Origin: Sipunculus nudus
Lineage: Eukaryota > Annelida > Sipuncula > Golfingiida > Sipunculidae
Assembly (NCBI GenBank): GCA_026874595.1
Contig: CM049315.1
Location: 59,394,889-59,458,888 of the forward strand
Length of the DNA: 64,000 bases
Direction of reading: 5' to 3'
This document shows, in pieces, positions 53,101 through 59,852 of this stretch (position 1 is the stretch's first letter; each line of letters opens with the position of its first letter). Both the position numbers and the translations under genes were made by a program. The notes under the pieces were generated by a model, which was given only the letters and a program-made list of their open reading frames with translations, did not search any database and was not told where the DNA came from.

Positions 53101-56100
53101 GTTAATTACTGATGCTGTATGTGGAGTATAGACAGCGTGTATACAGTAAAATAAAATCCCAATCAGTTGTGAAATAGCCATAAAATAAGCAGTTAAAATG
53201 AGTTATATATGTCTTTATTGCCCTAAGGTCAGTAGTGCATGACTTGACAGTCATCTTGACATATGATTTAAATTTTAATGTATGGCCCTGTGGGTTTCTC
53301 TCCCTATATAATGGATTTCATATAAACATAAAAAAATCATCATATGGACATGCAAGAGTTTAATGTAATATTGTTGTATCATTCAGCAAGAGACGAGAGA
53401 CCAGTCTCTTGGACTGGGAGGATATTCGGCAGCTGGCTATGCAGGCAGGAATCTTTGAGGAAGATGATGTAAGTATCCAATAATAACACACTACATGTTG
53501 TTGAATAGGGCGAGACATTAATGGTTGACTGCCAGCTCAGAGCAAGTTAATGTTAAAAAATGATTTTAGGGCAGAAAAGCCACCTGGCTAGGAAATTGGA
53601 TTCAACATGCATAAACATTTACCTGAAATGTTGATAAATTAAATGATGTACCTGTTTATCTAGATACCAAGGTAAAGTTGAAGAAAAATAAAAAACAAAA
53701 TTGTATGGTGTAGACAAGGTTACTGGCACTGAGTTGGATTTCAGCCATCTTTATTTAACCTTACATCACATATAAAATTTATGCCAAACGTCCATTACAG
53801 TCTGTGAAGTGATTACGTTTTTTTGTATTTTAGATAAAGAGGGCAGTACAGTTTCTGACGGATCTAGGGACTGTCCAGTATTTCCCAACAGAGTTTCTCA
53901 AGTCCAAGGTGGTGATCAGCCCGCAGTGGGTGGTGGACGTCATGGCCAAAGTGGTCAACATCAAGGAGTCCCCCATCAAGGTAACGCATGTCTCAGTATT
54001 TACCTTGAACTTAGCTGAACCAGCAAAATAGGAATTGTAAAGCCTTGTGTAATCTTGTACCAGCTTAATGTTTAAGGCCATAATGTAATAATATTATTAT
54101 AACAATGTAAATTTGTTAGTAATTTTCTTAGTGTGTTTAGTGTGTTTATACTATGCATTACTTTCAAGCACATTCTCAAAATTTTATTTATCTCAGATCG
54201 TTAAGTAAGTGAATTTGATAATTGTCAGTGTTTATCTGTCTTAACTTGTGATATTGTGTTGTAGTTGCCCCATCACTTGTTTTTGCCAACAAGGATTCAC
54301 AAATTATTAACACTGACTTTAAAAAGAACAGCAAGACAAGGTACAGTACCTCATTATATGGAATCTCTATAAAAACACTTCTGCCTGAGATATATATTTT
54401 ATTATTTTCTCTTCAGAACGGGAAGTTCTTCCACTCAGATTTGAAGTCTGTGTGGGGAGGAGGCCATGATGCGTCAATGTTAAGGTGGTTGTTGTCACTG
54501 ACTGAGGAGTTTGATCTGACGTTCCCGATCCCGACGGATCCTCCATACAACATTGTCCCATGTCTCCTGCCATTCAGTGAACCAGAGGTAAGAGGGGCCT
54601 GGACGGCTCCTGGATGGTAATGAGCTCAGCTCTCTCCCCTTGTGACACAGGTTGGATTCACGGTGTTAGATGTAGTGGCCTGTCCAAGGCCATCTGAGCC
54701 ATGAAGACTGCTCAGGAGTAGTTACTATAACTGTTTGTCCAAGTCATGTAAAACAAAAAAGTTTATTATGTTCATAGGCAACTAACGTTGGTATTTGTGA
54801 AATAAGGGAGTATTTATATAGTGTCATTATAAGCATTAACTTGCATCTTTAAAAAAAGTAAAATGTAAAAAATATCTTCAAAATCTTACAAGTCAGTTTG
54901 TCACATTGTACCATTCTTTATATAATTCATATAAAATCAGCTAGATTTACAATTTTTTTGTAAATATTATTGTAACAGTGTATTTTACACTGCCTTATTA
55001 ATCCTATATGAGAAAGAGCTTTAGGTTTCTAGATTTATTCCTGTCAGAAATTGACGTAACAGAGAGGAAAGCTGCATAAACAGTGTATAGAGGTTCCATT
55101 GTGATATATTAGGTCAGTGTATGGAATCTGTTGGAGAAATTTCTGATTGATCTTTGATTCAGTTTGATAATCAGTTATTGCCTTTCAATTGATCACAATT
55201 TGATTATAAGAAACAATCATTATATTGTCACAGAGGTACATCTCCATAAGGTTTTCTTCCCAGATGATTCTGAGACAAACATTATACAGTACCTTAGCTC
55301 TTATGTAACTAAGTTATCTGTTGCTTTGTCAGCATCTGATGTGGGACTTTCCTTGTTAATCATGTGAAGTGTTCATCTGTCCTTAGGGGTGGTCTAGGAC
55401 AAAAATGCAAAAATTGAAATGAATTAAATATTTCATGCCTTATTTGATTATTGATTAATATATGTTTGCAGTTGTTGAGGGATCACTGGAAAACTTCCTA
55501 TGATATCTATAACTGAGTGATAATGGGGGAGTGGCTATGAAGGGTACAACCTTGGAAATTAGGTCAAGGTCAGATATAAACATAAGATGCAAGTTTGTCA
55601 CTCATAAATAAAATTGTGCCCAAAGGTCACTTAAATAAAATCAGCTATATTGAAGGTTGCTTAATTACTGAGTTTGAAACAACTGTTATAGTATTCAACA
55701 TTTGTCTGATTTCAGATCAACTGGCAGGGTTATGAAGAACAGCCAGGAACTAGAGAGAGCCTGATGCTGTACAAGTTTACTTACCTACCTGCTGGCTTAT
55801 TCAACAGAGCACAGGTCAGCTGACTGAAAGAATAAGTATTACAGCTAGTGTTATGTCTGTTTTGTGATTCATTAAAACTGGGAAATAGAGATTGTTGTTT
55901 TATTTAAATATGCTTGCACCAATATTTTTCACACAAAGTAAAATTTGATTGACCATATCAGTTGATTGTCATTTTCACTCGCATTCAGAAACTTACAGGG
56001 ATAAAGTTCATACCAGAAGATGGCCCAAGGTAAATTACTGTTATGAAAAGGCTTTACTTGGCAATGCATGTTGGGGGCATCAACAGCCCCATCTATCACT

Positions 56101-59100
56101 GATTGTGATCACTAACGATAATAAACAATGCTGTTATCACCTCATTTAGGCCCACTTACATGCTGGCAGTGGTAATTTTGTTTAGAAATTGGTCCTACTA
56201 GGCAGATGAAATTGTGACTTTTGATTAAAATTTGGTAGTGGTTGGTCAGTTATTGCAGGTGTTCACGTTACTCTACAACTGTCCATGCAAAGGAAAAACA
56301 GCCATAAGTTGTAAGTGGTCACGTGATCAAGTGGTTGCTCGTACCAGGCACCAGAGTATATTCAACCTGCTATTGCCCTTTTCAAAATTGTTCATTGTTC
56401 ATTCAGAAACTCATTATTTATGCAAATATCTGGTTAGTCTCACTGTAGAAAAATTACATTTTCTGTACATTTTCTGTGCAGTTAGTGGGTGAAGTTGATT
56501 CTGTGCTTGTTTGTGTTCACATTGTAATGATGACCTTGTTGATACAGGTGAGGCTGTTCCAGTTGTCAGACATTGACAGACTGTGGAAGAAAGGGTCTGT
56601 GCTGAAGAAGAACGGCCACATGGCTGTCATGCAGCAGCTGAGGTAAGTTTCTGATCAAGTAAAAGTAAAGTTGAAAAAACATGTACATGTCATTATAGAT
56701 TGGTGGTCTGTACATGTCGCAAATCATCAGGTTTTGAATAAATGAGGTTTAAATACAGTTTAAGGCTGTGTTTTCATGTGCATGTATATGTATATATGTG
56801 CATGAAATGTAGCTGTTTCCATGTGCATGTTTGTATATGTGTGAACTGGCAGGTGTATATAGTGGTACAGTGGGTTTAACAGGTCTTTGTCAAAAAATAT
56901 GGTAAAGTGACATCATTTTGCCCTGAATCCCTGAGTTCATGCAGACCTTATGCAATTTTCATGCATATATACACATGCATGTTATATATGCTGATGAACA
57001 CATGGAAACACTATATTTTCAGAATTATGTGGACGATATTTCATGCATATACACATATACATGCACATGGAAATAGCTTTAGTGTTCAGTATCTCTGTAT
57101 TTATCAAGGCATATTCTTCCACTTTCAGGGTACCAGGATCTCTTTAATGTAGTGCAGTTGTACAGATAAATTTAAGATGCATTCAGTGTAATATAGTTAT
57201 TCAGTAAACTACTAGATGGCAGCAGTAGTTATTTTGTTCAGCACTCAAAGTACTGTGTCTGGGATGAGGCAGTGAAACAGTCAGTATAGCACCACCTGTC
57301 TCCATGTCGCTGAACTAGGGGTGATTATCAATGAATACCTGGACCTGACCATTGTCACAGGTTGAGTCATGATGCATTTCAACCAGTATGTGAAGGACAC
57401 ACCACTTTGCACTTTGATGTGTGAAGTTCATTTATTCAGATATCAGAGATTAACATGAGGTACTTATAATGTGTAAAAGTATTCCCTACACATGCCATGC
57501 ATTTGGTTAATGTGACACTTTGGAACTGTCACCTCTCAAACTGGTCCAGGTCAATGAAATGAGGTCAGTGGATTCGGGTCATGTGATATACATACTAGGT
57601 AAGAGTCACTGAAATTGTGAAAAAATGACAATAATAGCAATAAATAAAAATTGACAAGTATCTCTGCCTCAGGAAGAGATTAGTTACTGTTGGCATGGCT
57701 GGTTTATGATGTCTGTGATGTTTGCTTGTGTTCATGCAGTAACCATGAGATGTTGGTCCATGTGAAAGGACCACGTCCTGAGGGGATCTTGTTCTTGATC
57801 CATGAGGTTATTGAGGGGCTGGTACTGGAAGCCTTCCAGGGGGTCACATTTGACTACCTTCTACCCTGCCCAGAGTGTGTGGAGAAAGAGGTAAACGCTG
57901 CAGGACTCTTTCCTGTTTTTATATCATGATTATGGTCAAATTATATTTTAACCATATGGTGTTTGGTTAATTTTGATTTTTCACAAATAGGTAGAAAAAA
58001 TGTAAAAAATTATTGTTTGATACAATAATATAAAAATATGGTAGATGCCTGACACCTAATGGTGTTTCCTCTAAGTCTTGCCGTTGATCAAGCAGTAAAC
58101 ATGCATAGGTGTATGACTGTATGAGTGTACATGTTTCTTTCAATTTTTCCAAAAATATATCCACTACCACTGTTATTTACTGTTGAAATTTATTTGTGTA
58201 AAACAAAAATCCATGTCAGTCAATCCAAAATTTTTGCAGCTAATGAAAAAATTGATATGTTGTGAATTTGGGATACAGCCTGAGCCTCACTTCATGATTA
58301 TTAAATGTTCTGTCACTTTGTAGATGCTAAAAAAATTAGTTGGTTGTAAATTAAAACATTTGGAGTCCTTTTTGTACACAGATCAACTGAAGGCATATTG
58401 TTTACTGTTTCAGGCCATGACTGACAGCCTGTTTGCTGCATCCAAGATAAGGAAAGCACGGAGACGACATGCTCCATTCCTGCAGTGTGATGAGTTCTTT
58501 CACTCTGTTCCTCTGCCATATCTACAAGGTGAGTCCCTGATATACTGTTGGTCTTCATAACTGGGTTTACCCAGGTATTAAATAATAAAGGGTAGTTTTT
58601 GCTGCTTCTTAAGAACTTGACATGACCTGTACATTTTAATGATGTCTTGATAACATTAATCTCCGTTGAGTTAAAAGTAGATGTTTTTACATGATGGTCA
58701 TCATATATCCCCAGCAAAGAATAAAAGTACGCTTCATTATTTTTTTTTTGGTTTGGATTACAATGATGAGGTCATATGTGAGATGCCTGTAGTTGCGTTG
58801 ATAAACTGGATGTTACTTTCAGCACTAATGCCACCAGAAAGTTACAGCCAGTTTGATGACCTTGACCTTCACCTTGAGGACAGCATGCAGAAGATGCAGA
58901 ACTTGAAGAAGCACATGACAACTGATCTGTTTTTCTTACACGGATGTCAGCAGAAGGAGGGGAAATCTGTAGTCAAGACACAGCTCAGAGATGTACAGAG
59001 TGCTGTGGTGAAGGAAGGCTACTCGTGGTGAGGACCAGTGACAGCAGTGTGTGTGTTTTCATGCATGCATGTGTGTGTGCCTTTCTGAGGTAAAGAAGCT

Positions 59101-59773
59101 TTAAGGCCCCTTCCCAAGAACTGGCTCAGAAGACTCCACAATTCACTTCCCAGTGACAGTTCCCTGTAGACACTACAGACTAGCTGGACTATTCACAGAA
59201 AATCACCAAAGACCACAGAATACCACCAAAAATCAACTATTTTCTTTGACATTCCTGAATATTTTAGTTTTTTTTTACTGAAAATTAGCAGAAAAAAAAT
59301 TTAATCAATTATAAAATTTATAATTCCAAGATATGATTTTTATGCTGACTGCATGGAAACCGTACGCTGACTAGAGCCCAGAGACTTGTAGCCACTGGCC
59401 TTTCTCTGAGGAAATTTATTGCCATCTGTTGGCCAAATTGGTTACAAACATGTTTTACAGCAAGCTTGACAGGAGTAAGGAGAGAAATAAATTTAAAATT
59501 TCAGTATATTATTCATTTATATATACTTATTATTTTATGCTATTTTTCTTTTAAAACAACTATTTATGCAGAAATATGAAAGAAATGAGTGGATTACCAG
59601 TGGTTTTGGTTGATATTTGATGGTTTTCAGTGGTTTTCTGGGAATAGTCTGACCCCTTCAAAACCTACATACAGCTGTTAGGTAACTGAGGCCTGCCTTA
59701 CACAAATGGCATTACTAGGCAGGTGATGATGTTGTGGCCTACCTTACTGTTGTGGCCTACCTGAAGGTAGTGC

Positions 59774-59852
<79 letters not shown>

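Noticed and set aside
54265-54340. Exon-like segment flanked by TTGTAG and CAAG|GTACAG
   Set aside because: At 76 bases it would shift frame between exons 25 and 26, which already join in phase 0.
59028-59036. In-frame TGA after exon 31 as the end of the protein
   Set aside because: A good donor (GTG|GTGAGG) overlaps it, and exon 32 has the matching phase and continues the TIR-like pattern. Kept only as an alternative.
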